From assembly GCF_012163145.1 (NCBI RefSeq), contig NZ_JAAVTX010000008.1, forward strand, positions 124,001 through 188,000: a stretch of DNA of 64,000 nucleotides, read 5' to 3'. Below are positions 9,843 through 19,919 of this stretch, in pieces. Position numbers and translations under genes: made by a program. Below the pieces are notes generated by a model. The model did no database searches. It saw only the letters and a list, made by a program, of their open reading frames with translations, and was not told the origin of the DNA. Source of the DNA: Falsiroseomonas frigidaquae (GTDB lineage Bacteria > Pseudomonadota > Alphaproteobacteria > Acetobacterales > Acetobacteraceae). Numbering within the stretch: position 1 is the stretch's first letter; each line of letters opens with the position of its first letter.

Positions 9843-11097
9843 CCAGGCCTCTGCGCCCCTGGCCCGTACTGCCATGGCCTTCGTCCTGGCAGGCGGCCGG
9901 GGTAGCCGCCTGATGGAATTGACGGATCGCCGTGCCAAGCCCGCCGTGTTCTTCGGCGGCAAGTCGCGCATCATCGACTTCGCCCTGTCGAATGCGATCA
10001 ATTCCGGTATCCGCCGCGTCGCGGTGGCGACCCAGTACAAGGCCCACAGCCTGATCCGCCACCTGCAGCGGGGCTGGAACTTCCTGCGTCCGGAGCGCAA
10101 CGAGACCTTCGACATCCTGCCGGCCAGCCAGCGCGGCGACGGGCAGAACTGGTACCTCGGCACCGCGGACGCGGTGTACCAGAACATAGATATCATCGAG
10201 GATCTGGCGCCGCGCCACATGGTCATCCTGGCGGGAGACCACGTCTACAAGCAGGATTACGAGCACATGCTGCAGCAGCATGTCGAATCCGGCGCCGACG
10301 TGACGGTGGGCTGCATCGCCGTGCCGCGCATGGAAGCGACCGCCTTCGGCGTGATGCATGTGGACACCAACGCCAACATCGTGGCCTTCCTGGAGAAGCC
10401 GAAGGATCCGCCCGGCATTCCCGGGCGGGAAGACCTGGCGCTGGCCTCCATGGGCATCTACGTGTTCGAGACGAAGTTCCTGTTCGAACAGCTTCGCCGC
10501 GATGCCGCGGACCCGGACAGCCAGCGTGACTTCGGCCACAACATCATCCCCTACCTGGTCAAGCACGGTAAGGCGGTGGCGCATCGCTTCGAACGCTCCT
10601 GCGTCCGATCCAGCCAGGAAGCCGTGCCGTATTGGCGCGACGCAGGCACCATCGACGCCTATTGGGAAGCCAATATCGACCTGACGGACGTGGTCCCGGG
10701 CCTCGACCTGTTCGATCGCGACTGGCCGATCTGGACCTACGCCGAAGTCGTGCCGCCGGCGAAGTTCGTGCATGACACGGAAGGCCGTCGTGGCGAGGCG
10801 ATCGCCTCCCTCGTCTCGGGCGGCTGTATCGTCTCCGGCGGCAGCGCGCGGCGTTCCTTGCTCTGCACCGGGGTGCATCTGCATTCCTACACCAAGGTCG
10901 ATGGCGGCGTGCTGCTGCCTTACGTGGACGTCGCCCGCGGGGCACGGCTGACCAATGTCGTGGTCGATCGCGGCGTGCGGATCCCGGAAGGCATGGTGAT
11001 CGGCGAGGACCCGATCGAGGACGCGAAGCGCTTCAGGCGTACGGAGAAGGGCATCTGCCTGGTCACCCAGGCAATGCTCGACAAGATCGAGGCATGA
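9826..11097 (+). CDS. glgC: Glucose-1-phosphate adenylyltransferase
   Basis: Makes ADP-glucose from ATP and glucose-1-phosphate, the committed step of bacterial glycogen synthesis. It is 423 residues from ATG 9826, with GAGGGAGAAGACC just upstream inside glgB. The nucleotidyltransferase motif [12 protein letters not shown] starts near residue 16, followed by [13 protein letters not shown], which carries the pyrophosphate-binding and activator-site lysines. AGDHVYK is seen near residue 131 and [10 protein letters not shown] near 277. The C-terminal left-handed beta-helix region supports an allosteric tetramer. The last four bases overlap glgA (ATGA). Confidence 0.97.
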   Translation: MTNSRSQASAPLARTAMAFVLAGGRGSRLMELTDRRAKPAVFFGGKSRIIDFALSNAINSGIRRVAVATQYKAHSLIRHLQRGWNFLRPERNETFDILPASQRGDGQNWYLGTADAVYQNIDIIEDLAPRHMVILAGDHVYKQDYEHMLQQHVESGADVTVGCIAVPRMEATAFGVMHVDTNANIVAFLEKPKDPPGIPGREDLALASMGIYVFETKFLFEQLRRDAADPDSQRDFGHNIIPYLVKHGKAVAHRFERSCVRSSQEAVPYWRDAGTIDAYWEANIDLTDVVPGLDLFDRDWPIWTYAEVVPPAKFVHDTEGRRGEAIASLVSGGCIVSGGSARRSLLCTGVHLHSYTKVDGGVLLPYVDVARGARLTNVVVDRGVRIPEGMVIGEDPIEDAKRFRRTEKGICLVTQAMLDKIEA

Positions 11098-12542
11098 GCC
11101 TGCGCGTCCTCTCCGTCGCCTCCGAATGCGTGCCGCTGGTGAAGACCGGGGGGCTGGCGGATGTGGTGGGCGCATTGCCCTCCGCCCTCGGCGCGCTGGG
11201 TGTGCGCGTCACCACCTTGCTGCCGGGCTATCCGGCGGTGATGGCGGCGATGGGCGGCGGGCGGGCGCTGCGGAGGATCGACGACCTGTTCGGCGGCCCC
11301 GCCCGGCTGCAGCGTGGCGAGGTGGCGGGGATGGACATCATCGCCATCGACGCGCCGCACCTGTTCGGCCGCACCGGCAACCCGTATCTGTCGCCGCAGG
11401 GCGGCGAATGGGCGGATAACGGCGTGCGCTTCGCGGCGCTCGGCGCCATGGCATCCCTGGTCGCCACCGGCGGCATCCGCAGCCTGAACTTCGACGTGGT
11501 GCATGCGCACGACTGGCAGGCGGGCCTGGCGCCCGCCTATCTGCGCTACGCGCCGAAGCGCGTGCCCTCCGTGTTCACGGTGCACAACCTGGCCTTCCAG
11601 GGGAAATTCCCGCTCGCCCTGTTCCCGCTGCTCGGCCTGCCGGCGCAGGCGCTGGCGGTGGAGGGGGTTGAGTATTTCGGCACCACCGGCTTCCTGAAGG
11701 CGGGGCTCTGGTACGCAGACCGCATCACCACCGTCTCCCCAACCTATGCGGCGGAAATCCGCACGCCGGAGATGGGCATGGGGCTGGACGGGCTGCTGCG
11801 CGGCCGGGCCGGCGCTGTCTCCGGCATCCTCAACGGGATCGACCAGGCCGCCTGGGACCCGTCCAAGGACAAGCTGCTGCCGGCCAATTTCAGCGCCACC
11901 CAGCCGAAGCCCCGCGCCATCAACAAGGCGGCGCTGCAACGCCGGCTGGGCCTGGATGAGGACCCGGACGCGCTGCTGTTCGGCTTCGTCGGCCGGCTGA
12001 CCTGGCAGAAGGGCGTCGACCTGATCCTCGGCGCGCTCGGCACCATGCTGGGTCAGGGCGCGCAGCTTGCCGTGCTCGGCACCGGCGACCCGGAACTGGA
12101 AGCCGCCTGCCGTGCCGCTGCCTGGGCCAATCCGGGCCGCGTCGGTCACGAGATCGGCTATGACGAGGCCCTCGCCCGGCAGATATATGCCGGCTCCGAC
12201 GTGATCCTGGTGCCGAGCCGCTTCGAGCCCTGCGGCCTCGCCCAGCTTTGCGCGCTGCGCTACGGCGCCCTGCCGCTGGTCGCGCATGTCGGGGGATTGT
12301 CGGACAGCGTGATCGACGCGAATGAGATGGCGCTGGCGGAAGGTCAGGGCACCGGGCTGCATTTCTCCCCGGTGACGCGGGAGATGCTGGAGGCCGCGGT
12401 GCTGCGGACGGCCGGCCTGTGGCGGGACAAGCGCGTCTTCGCCAAGCTGCAGGCCAATGCCTTGCGCTGCGACGTGTCCTGGACCCGATCCGCCGCGCGC
12501 TATGCGGCGCTCTACAAGGATGCGGTTGCGCATGCGCGCTAG
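11094..12542 (+). CDS. glgA: Glycogen synthase (ADP-glucose dependent)
   Basis: Transfers glucose from ADP-glucose to the non-reducing ends of glycogen. The GT5 enzyme has 482 residues from ATG 11094, overlapping glgC by four bases. The ADP-glucose binding motif [10 protein letters not shown] begins at Lys17. [11 protein letters not shown] lies near residue 137 and [12 protein letters not shown] near 299. The second nucleotide-sugar motif [10 protein letters not shown], containing the catalytic Glu, is near residue 377. Length matches the family (about 480). Its 3' end overlaps the start of the glgX-malQ gene by about 11 bases. Confidence 0.97.
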   Translation: MSLRVLSVASECVPLVKTGGLADVVGALPSALGALGVRVTTLLPGYPAVMAAMGGGRALRRIDDLFGGPARLQRGEVAGMDIIAIDAPHLFGRTGNPYLSPQGGEWADNGVRFAALGAMASLVATGGIRSLNFDVVHAHDWQAGLAPAYLRYAPKRVPSVFTVHNLAFQGKFPLALFPLLGLPAQALAVEGVEYFGTTGFLKAGLWYADRITTVSPTYAAEIRTPEMGMGLDGLLRGRAGAVSGILNGIDQAAWDPSKDKLLPANFSATQPKPRAINKAALQRRLGLDEDPDALLFGFVGRLTWQKGVDLILGALGTMLGQGAQLAVLGTGDPELEAACRAAAWANPGRVGHEIGYDEALARQIYAGSDVILVPSRFEPCGLAQLCALRYGALPLVAHVGGLSDSVIDANEMALAEGQGTGLHFSPVTREMLEAAVLRTAGLWRDKRVFAKLQANALRCDVSWTRSAARYAALYKDAVAHAR

Positions 12543-15500
12543 CGCGGCGACGGGGTCTCCCGAGCCGCTGGGCGCCAGGCTCGACAGCCAGGGCGCCAAC
12601 TTCGCCTTCCCGGCACCGGATGCCGTGGCGCTGTCCGTCTGCATCTTCGACGCGCAGGACCGGGAAGTTGCACGCATCCGCCTGCCCGGCCGCACCGGCG
12701 ATGTGCATCATGGCCATGTCGGCGGCCTCGCCCCCGGCACGCGCTACGGGCTGCGGGCGGAGGGGCCCTGGCAGCCCTGGCGCGGCCACCGCTTCAACCC
12801 GCACAAGCTGCTGGTGGACCCCTGGGCCACGGCGCTCGACCGGCCCTTCGCGCTGCACCCCAGCCTGTTCGACACGGGCGAATCGCCGGATGCGGCGGAC
12901 AGCGCGCCGCATCTGCCGAAGGCGATCCTGACGGCGTTGCTGCCTGCACGGCCCGGCCGCGCGCCAACTGGCCCGCAGGTGATCTACGAGCTGCATGTGA
13001 AGGGCTTCTCCCAGGCAAACCAGGCGGTGCCCGAGGCGCTGCGCGGTACCTTCGCCGGCCTCGGTCATGCCGCCAGCGTGGCGCATCTGAAGCGCCTTGG
13101 CGTGACCATGGTGGAACTGCTGCCGGCCGCTGCCTGGGTGGATGAACGCCATCTGCCGCCGCTCGGCCTGACCAACTACTGGGGCTACAACCCGGTGGCG
13201 CTGCTGGCGCCCGATCCGCGGCTTGCGCCTGGCGGCATGGCGGAGGTGCGGGCAGCGATCGATGCGCTGCACGAGGCCGGCATCGCCGTGGTGCAGGATG
13301 TGGTGTTCAACCACACTGGAGAGGGCGATGAGCTTGGCCCGACCCTGTCGCTGCGCGGCCTCGGCAACGCCGCCTTCCATCGCCTGCTGCCGGATGATGG
13401 CCGCCGCTACGCCAACGATGCCGGCTGCGGCAACACGCTCGCCCTGGATCGCCCCTGGCCGCTGCGGCTGGTGATGGACGGCTTCCGCCATTGGGCGGAA
13501 CAGGCCGGGCTGGACGGCTTCCGGCTGGATCTCGCGACCACGCTCGGCCGGCGCGAAGCCGGCTTCGACCCGCATGCGCCGCTGCTGCAGGCGATGCGCC
13601 AGGACCCCGTGCTGCGCAACCTGACCATCATTGCAGAGCCCTGGGACATCGGCGCGGAAGGCTACCAGCTCGGTCGCTTCCCCGCCGGCTGGGGCGAGTG
13701 GAACGACCGCTTCCGCGACGACATCCGCCGTTTCTGGCGCGGCGACACCGGGCGCGTTGGCGCGCTGGCAACCAGGCTGGCCGGGTCGGCCGATATCTTC
13801 GTGGCCCGCCCGCTGTCGGACAGCGTGAACTTCGTCACGGCGCATGACGGCTTCACCCTCGCCGATCTGGTCAGCTACGCCCACAAGGCCAACCACGCCA
13901 ACGGCGAGGACAACCGCGACGGCACCGGGGACAACACCTCCTGGAACTGCGGCGCGGAGGGGCCGACGGACGACCCGGCGATCCTGGCCCGCCGCCAGCG
14001 GGACATGCGCGCACTGCTGGCCACGCTGCTGCTGGCGCGCGGCACGCCGATGCTGGCGATGGGCGACGAGGCCGGGCGCAGCCAGGGCGGCAACAACAAC
14101 GCCTACGCGCAGGACACGGCGCAAAGCTGGATGGACTGGGCCGGACTGGATACCGGCCTTTGCGACTTCACCGCCCGGCTCGTGGCCGCCCGCCTGGCGC
14201 ATCCGGCGCTGCACGCGACAGCCAAGCTGACCGGCCTGCCGGATGCGGAGGGCCTGGCCGATGTGGTGTGGCTCCGCCCGGATGGCGCGCCGATGCAGCC
14301 GGAGGATTGGCACGACCATGCCCGCCAATCCCTCGGTGCCCTGCTGCATGCGGCGGGGGATCGCTGCCTGCTGCTGCTGAATGCCGGCGCGGCGCAGCCC
14401 CTGGCGCTGCCGGAACCACGCCCGAACCACCGCTGGCGCCTGCTGGCCGACAGCGCCAACCCTGCCGCGACAATTCTGCCGGAAGCCCTGCCCGAGCGCG
14501 CCGTCCTGCTGCTGGCCGAGGAACGTTTGGCGCGTGGCGCGGTTGAGATGGGCATGGAAGACCAATCACTTGCACGGCTGGCGCGTGCCGCCGGCATCGA
14601 CACCGAATGGCACCCGATCTCCGGCCCGCGCAGCATGGTGCCAGCCAGCACGCTGCGCGCCCTGCTCGGCGCGCTCGGGCTGCCGGCGGAGAATGCGGCG
14701 GCGATCCGCGGCAGCCTGGATGCGCTCTCGGCGCCGCCCGCCTTGCCCACCTCCCTCACCCATCGCGGCTCCACGCCGCCGCTGGTGCCGCTGCCCCTGT
14801 CCGACCGGCCGGTGATGCTGCGTCTCGAAGCCGAGGATGGCAGCACGCAGCGCATCCCCGTCCCGCCGGAGGCGGGCAGTACGCAGCGCCTGGCGCTGCC
14901 GGATGGCCGCGCCGCGGCGCAGCGGATGGTGGCGCTGCCGAAGCTGCCGCCCGGTCGCCACCGCCTGTTCGACGAGGCAGCGCCCGACCGCGCCTGCCTG
15001 CTGACCGTCGCGCCGGCCCGCTGCCATCTGCCGCCAGCGCTGGAAGGCGGCGGCCGGGGCTTCGGGCTTTCGGCGCAGATCTACGGGCTGCGCGGCGCGC
15101 GCGACCAGGGCATCGGCGATTTCTCAGCCGTCGCGGAATTCGCCCGCATGGCGCAGGCCGAAGGGGCGATTGTGGCGGGGCTGAGCCCGCCACATGCGCT
15201 GTTCCCTACGGATCGCACCCGCGCCAGCCCCTACCACCCCTCCGACCGCCGCTTCCTCGACCCGATCTTCATCGACGTGACGGCGCTGCCGGGCGTGGGC
15301 GACCTGTCCGCCCTGAGGGAGGCGGCGCCGGTCTTCGAGGCGCTGGCGGCCCGCGAATCGGTGGACCATGCGGCTGTCTGGCAGGCCAAGCGCGCCGTGC
15401 TGCTGGCGGCTTGGCGCGCCCTGGGCGCGGAGCCGCCAGGCCTCGCCGCGTTCCGCCAGGCGGGCGGCGCGGCGCTGGAGCATTTCTGCACTTTCATCGC

Positions 15501-16614
15501 CATCGCCGACCGCATCGGCCACAGCGATTCCCGCGCCTGGCCGCAAGGCTTGCGCCATGGCGAGGATGCCGGGCTGGCCGCCTTCCGCACCGAACATGCG
15601 GATGCCATCGGCTTCGCCGCCTTCCAGCAATGGGTGGCGGATACCCAGCTTGCCGAGGCCGGCCGCGCCGGGGCGGGGCTGTATCGCGACCTCGCCGTGG
15701 GCGCCGCGCCGGATGGGGCGGAGATCTGGTCCGGCGACAGCCGCTTCCTACCCGGCTTCTCCGTGGGTGCGCCGCCCGATCCCTTCGCGCTGGACGGCCA
15801 GGTCTGGGGCCTGCCACCGCCCGACCCGCGGCACGGCGCCGCCCACGGCCACGCCCCCTTCGCCCGGCTGATCCGCGCCAACATGCGCCACGCGGCGGCG
15901 CTGCGGGTGGACCATGTGCTGGGTCTGAAGCGCCTGTTCCTGGTGCCGGACGGTGCCAAGGGCTCCGAGGGCACCTACCTCGCCCAGCCCTTCGAGGATC
16001 TGCTGGGCCAGCTCGCCCTGGAGAGCCTGCAGGCGAAATGCCTGGTGGTCGGGGAGGATCTGGGCACGGTGCCGGAGGGCATCGGCGAGGCGCTGCGATC
16101 GGCCGATGTGCTGTCGTACCGCGTGCTGTGGTTCGAGCGGCATGGCCCCCGCTTCACCGCACCCGACCACTGGCCCGCCCGCGCCGCCGCCTGCGTCTCC
16201 ACGCATGACCTGGCGACGCTGGAAGGCTTCTGGACCGGCGCCGACATCGCCGAACGCGCCGAACTTGGCCTGCTGCCGGATGTGGCGGCGGCAAGGGCGG
16301 AGCGTGCGGCGGACCGCGCGGCGCTGCTGGACGCGCTGCTGGAACAGGGGCTGCTGCCGCCCGATTGCACGGCGGATGGCCCGATGACGGATGAACTGGC
16401 CGCCGCGATCCACGGCTTCGTGGCGAGCACGCCCTCCGCCCTGCTGCTGGCCCAGGCGGAGGATCTGGCCGGCGAGACCCAGGCGGTGAACCTGCCGGGC
16501 ACGGACCGGGAGCGTCCGAACTGGCGCCGCCGCCTGCCGGTGTCGGTCGCCGCGCTGGCCGCCCTGCCGCGCGCGCAGGCGATCCTCGCCAATCTGAGGC
16601 AGGCCCGGGGGTAG
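12532..16614 (+). CDS. GlgX-MalQ fusion: glycogen debranching enzyme plus 4-alpha-glucanotransferase
   Basis: One uninterrupted frame of 1360 residues. Residues 1-670 are GlgX: CBM48-like start (LGARLDSQGANFAF), then a GH13 barrel with Asp333 in GFRLDLATT, Glu369 in IIAEPWDIG and Asp439 in VTAHDGFTLADL. Residues from about 673 are MalQ (GH77): RASPYHPSDRRFLDP, Asp1127 in LRVDHVLGLKR, Glu1175 in VVGEDLGTVP and Asp1226 in STHDLATLEG. GlgX removes the short stubs left by phosphorylase; MalQ disproportionates the released maltodextrins. Start is at ATG 12532 (12520 possible), overlapping glgA. An ATG at 14548 or 14554 could give a separate MalQ, but no good ribosome site is seen there. Confidence 0.93.
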   Translation: MRASAATGSPEPLGARLDSQGANFAFPAPDAVALSVCIFDAQDREVARIRLPGRTGDVHHGHVGGLAPGTRYGLRAEGPWQPWRGHRFNPHKLLVDPWATALDRPFALHPSLFDTGESPDAADSAPHLPKAILTALLPARPGRAPTGPQVIYELHVKGFSQANQAVPEALRGTFAGLGHAASVAHLKRLGVTMVELLPAAAWVDERHLPPLGLTNYWGYNPVALLAPDPRLAPGGMAEVRAAIDALHEAGIAVVQDVVFNHTGEGDELGPTLSLRGLGNAAFHRLLPDDGRRYANDAGCGNTLALDRPWPLRLVMDGFRHWAEQAGLDGFRLDLATTLGRREAGFDPHAPLLQAMRQDPVLRNLTIIAEPWDIGAEGYQLGRFPAGWGEWNDRFRDDIRRFWRGDTGRVGALATRLAGSADIFVARPLSDSVNFVTAHDGFTLADLVSYAHKANHANGEDNRDGTGDNTSWNCGAEGPTDDPAILARRQRDMRALLATLLLARGTPMLAMGDEAGRSQGGNNNAYAQDTAQSWMDWAGLDTGLCDFTARLVAARLAHPALHATAKLTGLPDAEGLADVVWLRPDGAPMQPEDWHDHARQSLGALLHAAGDRCLLLLNAGAAQPLALPEPRPNHRWRLLADSANPAATILPEALPERAVLLLAEERLARGAVEMGMEDQSLARLARAAGIDTEWHPISGPRSMVPASTLRALLGALGLPAENAAAIRGSLDALSAPPALPTSLTHRGSTPPLVPLPLSDRPVMLRLEAEDGSTQRIPVPPEAGSTQRLALPDGRAAAQRMVALPKLPPGRHRLFDEAAPDRACLLTVAPARCHLPPALEGGGRGFGLSAQIYGLRGARDQGIGDFSAVAEFARMAQAEGAIVAGLSPPHALFPTDRTRASPYHPSDRRFLDPIFIDVTALPGVGDLSALREAAPVFEALAARESVDHAAVWQAKRAVLLAAWRALGAEPPGLAAFRQAGGAALEHFCTFIAIADRIGHSDSRAWPQGLRHGEDAGLAAFRTEHADAIGFAAFQQWVADTQLAEAGRAGAGLYRDLAVGAAPDGAEIWSGDSRFLPGFSVGAPPDPFALDGQVWGLPPPDPRHGAAHGHAPFARLIRANMRHAAALRVDHVLGLKRLFLVPDGAKGSEGTYLAQPFEDLLGQLALESLQAKCLVVGEDLGTVPEGIGEALRSADVLSYRVLWFERHGPRFTAPDHWPARAAACVSTHDLATLEGFWTGADIAERAELGLLPDVAAARAERAADRAALLDALLEQGLLPPDCTADGPMTDELAAAIHGFVASTPSALLLAQAEDLAGETQAVNLPGTDRERPNWRRRLPVSVAALAALPRAQAILANLRQARG

Positions 16615-16666
16615 GAAGCGCCCGCCCGGCGGGGCACACTGCACCGCCAATACCAAGGGGTGGGAT

Positions 16667-17767
16667 ATGTCGACGGAAGCACAGGAACAGTTCCAGACGC
16701 TGCATGAGCTGGTGAAGGCGGCCAAGATCCGCCTCAACGCCAATATCTGGGACTACCTGGTCGGCGCGACCGAGACCGAGACCACCATGCTGCGCAACCG
16801 CGCCGCGCTGGATGCCTGGGCCTTCCGGCCGCGCGTGCTGCGCGATGTCAGCGCGGTGGACAGCAGCGGCGATTTCCTCGGCAAGCGGCGCATCCGGCTG
16901 CCGGTGGCCCTCGCCCCGGTCGGATCGCTGGACAGTTTCGATCCAGGCGGCGCCGCCACCGCGGGCCGCGCGGCGGCGGAATTCGGCGTGCCGATCATCG
17001 TCAGCAGCGTGACGGAGCCGGGGCTGGAAGGCTCGGCGCAGGCGAATCCGGATGGCGCCAAGGTCTTTCAGCTTTACGTCCGCGGCGGCTTCGACTTCAT
17101 CGACGAACACATCCGCCGCGCCATGGATGCGGGCTACGACGCCTTCGCCATCACCGTGGACACCGCCCATTACAGCCGCCGCGAACGGGACATCGCCAAG
17201 CGTTTCGTGAAGCACTGGCGCGCCCGATCCTCCGGCATGAACTACCAGGCCGCCCTGTCCTGGGCCGATATCGCCAAGGTGCGGGAGGCGCATCCGAAGG
17301 TGACGCTCATCCTGAAGGGCATCGGCACCGGGGAGGATGCGGAGATCGCGGTCCAGCACGGGATCGAGGTGGTCTATGTCTCGAACCATGGCGGCCGCCA
17401 GCTCGACCACGGCCGCGGTTCGCTCGCCGTGCTGCCGGAGGTGGTGCAGGCCGTCTCCGGCCGTGCCCGGGTCTGGATGGATGGCGGCATCAGCCGCGGC
17501 TCAGACCTGGTGAAGGCGGTGGCGCTGGGCGCGGAGGTGGTGGGCCTCGGGCGGCTGTACTGCTACGGCCTGGCCGCGGCGGGGCAGGATGGCGTGCGGC
17601 GCGTGCTGCAATTGCTGGAGGATGAGGTGCAGACCTGCCTCGGCCTGCTCGGCGCCAACAGCTTCGCGGCGGTGGAGAAATCCATGCTGCACCAGGTCGC
17701 CCCGGTAGTGCCGCCGCATGTCCATTCCGCCTTCCCGCTGCTCGCGCATCCCGAACGCGGCTACTGA
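16667..17767 (+). CDS. FMN-dependent alpha-hydroxy-acid oxidase/dehydrogenase
   Basis: A 366-residue protein of the FMN-dependent alpha-hydroxy-acid family (lactate dehydrogenase/monooxygenase, glycolate oxidase). It starts at ATG 16667 after AAGGGGTGGGAT. FMN-binding segments are visible: PVALAPVG near residue 80, FQLYVRGG near 133 and LILKGIGTGEDAE near 213. The active-site signature SNHGGRQLDHG includes His241 (catalytic base) and Arg244 (substrate carboxylate). It oxidises a small 2-hydroxy acid to the 2-keto acid; lactate, glycolate or mandelate cannot be distinguished here. It follows the glycogen operon after 52 bases and may have its own promoter. Confidence 0.9.
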   Translation: MSTEAQEQFQTLHELVKAAKIRLNANIWDYLVGATETETTMLRNRAALDAWAFRPRVLRDVSAVDSSGDFLGKRRIRLPVALAPVGSLDSFDPGGAATAGRAAAEFGVPIIVSSVTEPGLEGSAQANPDGAKVFQLYVRGGFDFIDEHIRRAMDAGYDAFAITVDTAHYSRRERDIAKRFVKHWRARSSGMNYQAALSWADIAKVREAHPKVTLILKGIGTGEDAEIAVQHGIEVVYVSNHGGRQLDHGRGSLAVLPEVVQAVSGRARVWMDGGISRGSDLVKAVALGAEVVGLGRLYCYGLAAAGQDGVRRVLQLLEDEVQTCLGLLGANSFAAVEKSMLHQVAPVVPPHVHSAFPLLAHPERGY

Positions 17768-17774
17768 ATCGGTG

Positions 17775-17827
17775 CGCGCAGCGGATGGCTTGCCCGCTGC
17801 GCGAGGTGGGTGGAATATCCACCCACC
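17775..17827 (+). terminator. Two tandem strong hairpins after the hydroxy-acid oxidase gene
   Basis: Hairpin 1 has perfect 10-bp arms CGCGCAGCGG (17775-17784) and CCGCTGCGCG (17794-17803). Hairpin 2 follows at once with perfect 10-bp arms GGTGGGTGGA (17805-17814) and TCCACCCACC (17818-17827), loop ATA. Neither is followed by a clear T run, so these may be a weak intrinsic terminator, an RNA-processing/stability block, or a regulatory element for the gene at 17895. Confidence 0.55.
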
Positions 17828-17894
17828 CTGGCCCGCCGCAGCGGCGCCACCGTCTGCGCCGGGGGCCTCGCAGCATCCGAACCACCGAGGACCC

Positions 17895-19919
17895 GTGCGA
17901 GCCAAACTCCCCCTCCTGCGCCACGCCAGCCGCGCCGCCCTGGCCATCGCCCTGATCGCGGGCGGGGTGGAGGCAGCGGCGCAGCCGCGCGGACGAGCGC
18001 CCGCCGCCGAACCCATCCCCCTGCCGCCGCCGCCGGCGCCGGTGGAGCCGCAGTTGCAGGCCCCCGCGCCAGCGACCCCGCCGGTCGCCGCACCCGCCCC
18101 GGCCATCGCAGCACCGCGCGCCGCCACGGAGGCGCCGCCGCTGGAGCGACGCATCGCCCTGGCCGAGATCGACCTGCCGACCGGCCTGGGCTTCGATGCC
18201 GCCGGCGCCGAGGCGACCTTCCCACTACCACGCGGCGTTGCCGACCTGGCGGGCCGGCTGGCGCTGGAATTCGAGCTTTCCGCCCCCTTCCCCGGCCGCC
18301 ATGCCATCGAGCTGCGCGCCAATGGCCGGCTGCTGGCCAGCCAGCCCTTCCCGCCCGGCAGCACCCGGCTGACGGTCGACCTGCCGCTGCCCGAGGCAGC
18401 GCTCGCAGGGCCCGACGGGCAGCTCCGGCTCGGACTGCGCCTGCTGGGCGACACCGGCTCGGCCAGCGCCACGCTGCTGCCCGAAAGCCACCTGGCATTG
18501 CTGCTGCCGGAACCGGGGCAGCTTTCCGTCGCCGCCCTGTTCGGATTGCTGCCGCACACCACCCAGGTTCTGCTGCGCCCCGGCCCGATCAGCGCGGCAG
18601 AGGCCGCGGCGGCGCTGCGCATCGGCCTCGCCCTGGCCGCGACGGGGCGGCAGGCGAGCATCGCCAGCGCCCCGCCCGGCCAGGCCCTGCCAGGCCCCGG
18701 CGGCGCCCGCCTGTGGGAAACCGGCGCCGTGCTGGTCGGCCAGGGGGCGGAGGCCGCGCAGGTGCGGCTGATGAACGGGCTGCCGGTGCTGAGCCTCGGC
18801 GGCGCGGCGCCGGAACGCCTGGCGCGGCTGCTGGACAGCCCCTGGCGCGGCCTGGCGCTGGCGGAGAGCCTGAGCGGCGGCGCGACCGGCCCCACAGCCT
18901 CCGAGGCCCCGCCGCCACCCGGCTCCCTGCCCTTCGCCGCCCTGCGCGGCAGCCTGGCGCCGCAGGAGACGGCGCGCGCCGCCTGGAGCCTGGGCTTCAC
19001 CACCCGCGACCTGCCGCTCGGCGCGCGGGTCGAGGCGCTGGAGGTACTGCTGCGCGCCGCGCCTGACCCTGCCGGGGTACGGGGCGTGGCCACGCTGCTG
19101 CTGAACGAGGTCATCCTCGGCACCACCACCCTGACCGCCGAGGGCCAGGGCCGCATCATGGTGCCGGTCCCGCCCCGGGCGCTGGCCGCTGAGAACCGCA
19201 TCGAGGTGGTGCTGCAGCGCGCCGCGGCCAGTGGCCCGGCGCAGCTGCTGCCCGGCAGCCAGCTCCGCCTCGCCCCCGCCGGCGGCCAGCCCCGCGACTT
19301 CCTCGGCCTGCCGGCGGCCTTCGGCGCGGGGCTGGAGGTGCTGGTGGATGCGCCGGGGGGCGTACTGGTGGCGGAAGGCCTGAACCCGTTGCTGTGGGTG
19401 CTGCGGGCCGTGGTGCCCGCGGCAGCGCCGCTGCGCGTGACCCTGGCCGAACCCGGCACCCCCGCCACCCCCGGCGGCCCCTTCGTCGCCGCCACCTTCG
19501 AGCCGCCTGCCGACAGCGACCCGGTGCTGCGCTTCGATGCCGGGCGCATCCTGCTGTCCAACCGCGCCGGCCGGCCGGTGCTGGACCTGGGCGGCGTGGA
19601 ACGGGCGGTCGCGGTGCAGATCCTGACCGCCGGCGGGCAACCTGGCCTGTGGCTGCGGCCGATCGGCCCCCCGCCCCTGCTGCCGGCGGCGGCGCCGCGG
19701 CTGGACCAGGGCGATGTCGCATTGCTGGATGGGCAGGGCGTGGCGCTGGCCTGGTCCAGCGGGCCCGGTCCGCAATTGCGGGTGGATTACCCCGATGCGG
19801 CGGCCCCGGTGGCCTGGATGCCGCTTCTGATGGCCTGGCGGCCCTGGCTGGTCGGGGTCCTGTGGCTGTGCGGCTTCATCCTCGTGGTCTACGCCTTCCT
19901 GCGGCCACGGCGGAGCTGA
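17895..19919 (+). CDS. Exported, C-terminally membrane-anchored protein, BcsB-like
   Basis: A 674-residue protein with an N-terminal Sec-type signal (RHASRAALAIALIAGG) and a Pro/Ala-rich stretch at about residues 35-80. Two similar beta-sandwich-like halves follow: LALEFELSAPFPGRHAIEL near residue 122, and RGVATLLLNEVILG near 400. One C-terminal membrane helix (WLVGVLWLCGFILVVYAFL) is followed by an RPRRS tail. This layout resembles BcsB, the periplasmic subunit of cellulose synthase, but no bcsA lies next to it and the similarity is by eye. GTG 17895 is chosen because it directly precedes the signal peptide and follows ACCGAGGA. It may instead be a generic periplasmic carbohydrate-binding protein. 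Confidence 0.6.
   Translation: MRAKLPLLRHASRAALAIALIAGGVEAAAQPRGRAPAAEPIPLPPPPAPVEPQLQAPAPATPPVAAPAPAIAAPRAATEAPPLERRIALAEIDLPTGLGFDAAGAEATFPLPRGVADLAGRLALEFELSAPFPGRHAIELRANGRLLASQPFPPGSTRLTVDLPLPEAALAGPDGQLRLGLRLLGDTGSASATLLPESHLALLLPEPGQLSVAALFGLLPHTTQVLLRPGPISAAEAAAALRIGLALAATGRQASIASAPPGQALPGPGGARLWETGAVLVGQGAEAAQVRLMNGLPVLSLGGAAPERLARLLDSPWRGLALAESLSGGATGPTASEAPPPPGSLPFAALRGSLAPQETARAAWSLGFTTRDLPLGARVEALEVLLRAAPDPAGVRGVATLLLNEVILGTTTLTAEGQGRIMVPVPPRALAAENRIEVVLQRAAASGPAQLLPGSQLRLAPAGGQPRDFLGLPAAFGAGLEVLVDAPGGVLVAEGLNPLLWVLRAVVPAAAPLRVTLAEPGTPATPGGPFVAATFEPPADSDPVLRFDAGRILLSNRAGRPVLDLGGVERAVAVQILTAGGQPGLWLRPIGPPPLLPAAAPRLDQGDVALLDGQGVALAWSSGPGPQLRVDYPDAAAPVAWMPLLMAWRPWLVGVLWLCGFILVVYAFLRPRRS

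Noticed and set aside
14548-16614. A separate malQ gene starting at ATG 14548 or 14554
   Set aside because: The frame is continuous with glgX and no convincing ribosome site lies before either ATG. Kept as an alternative product only.
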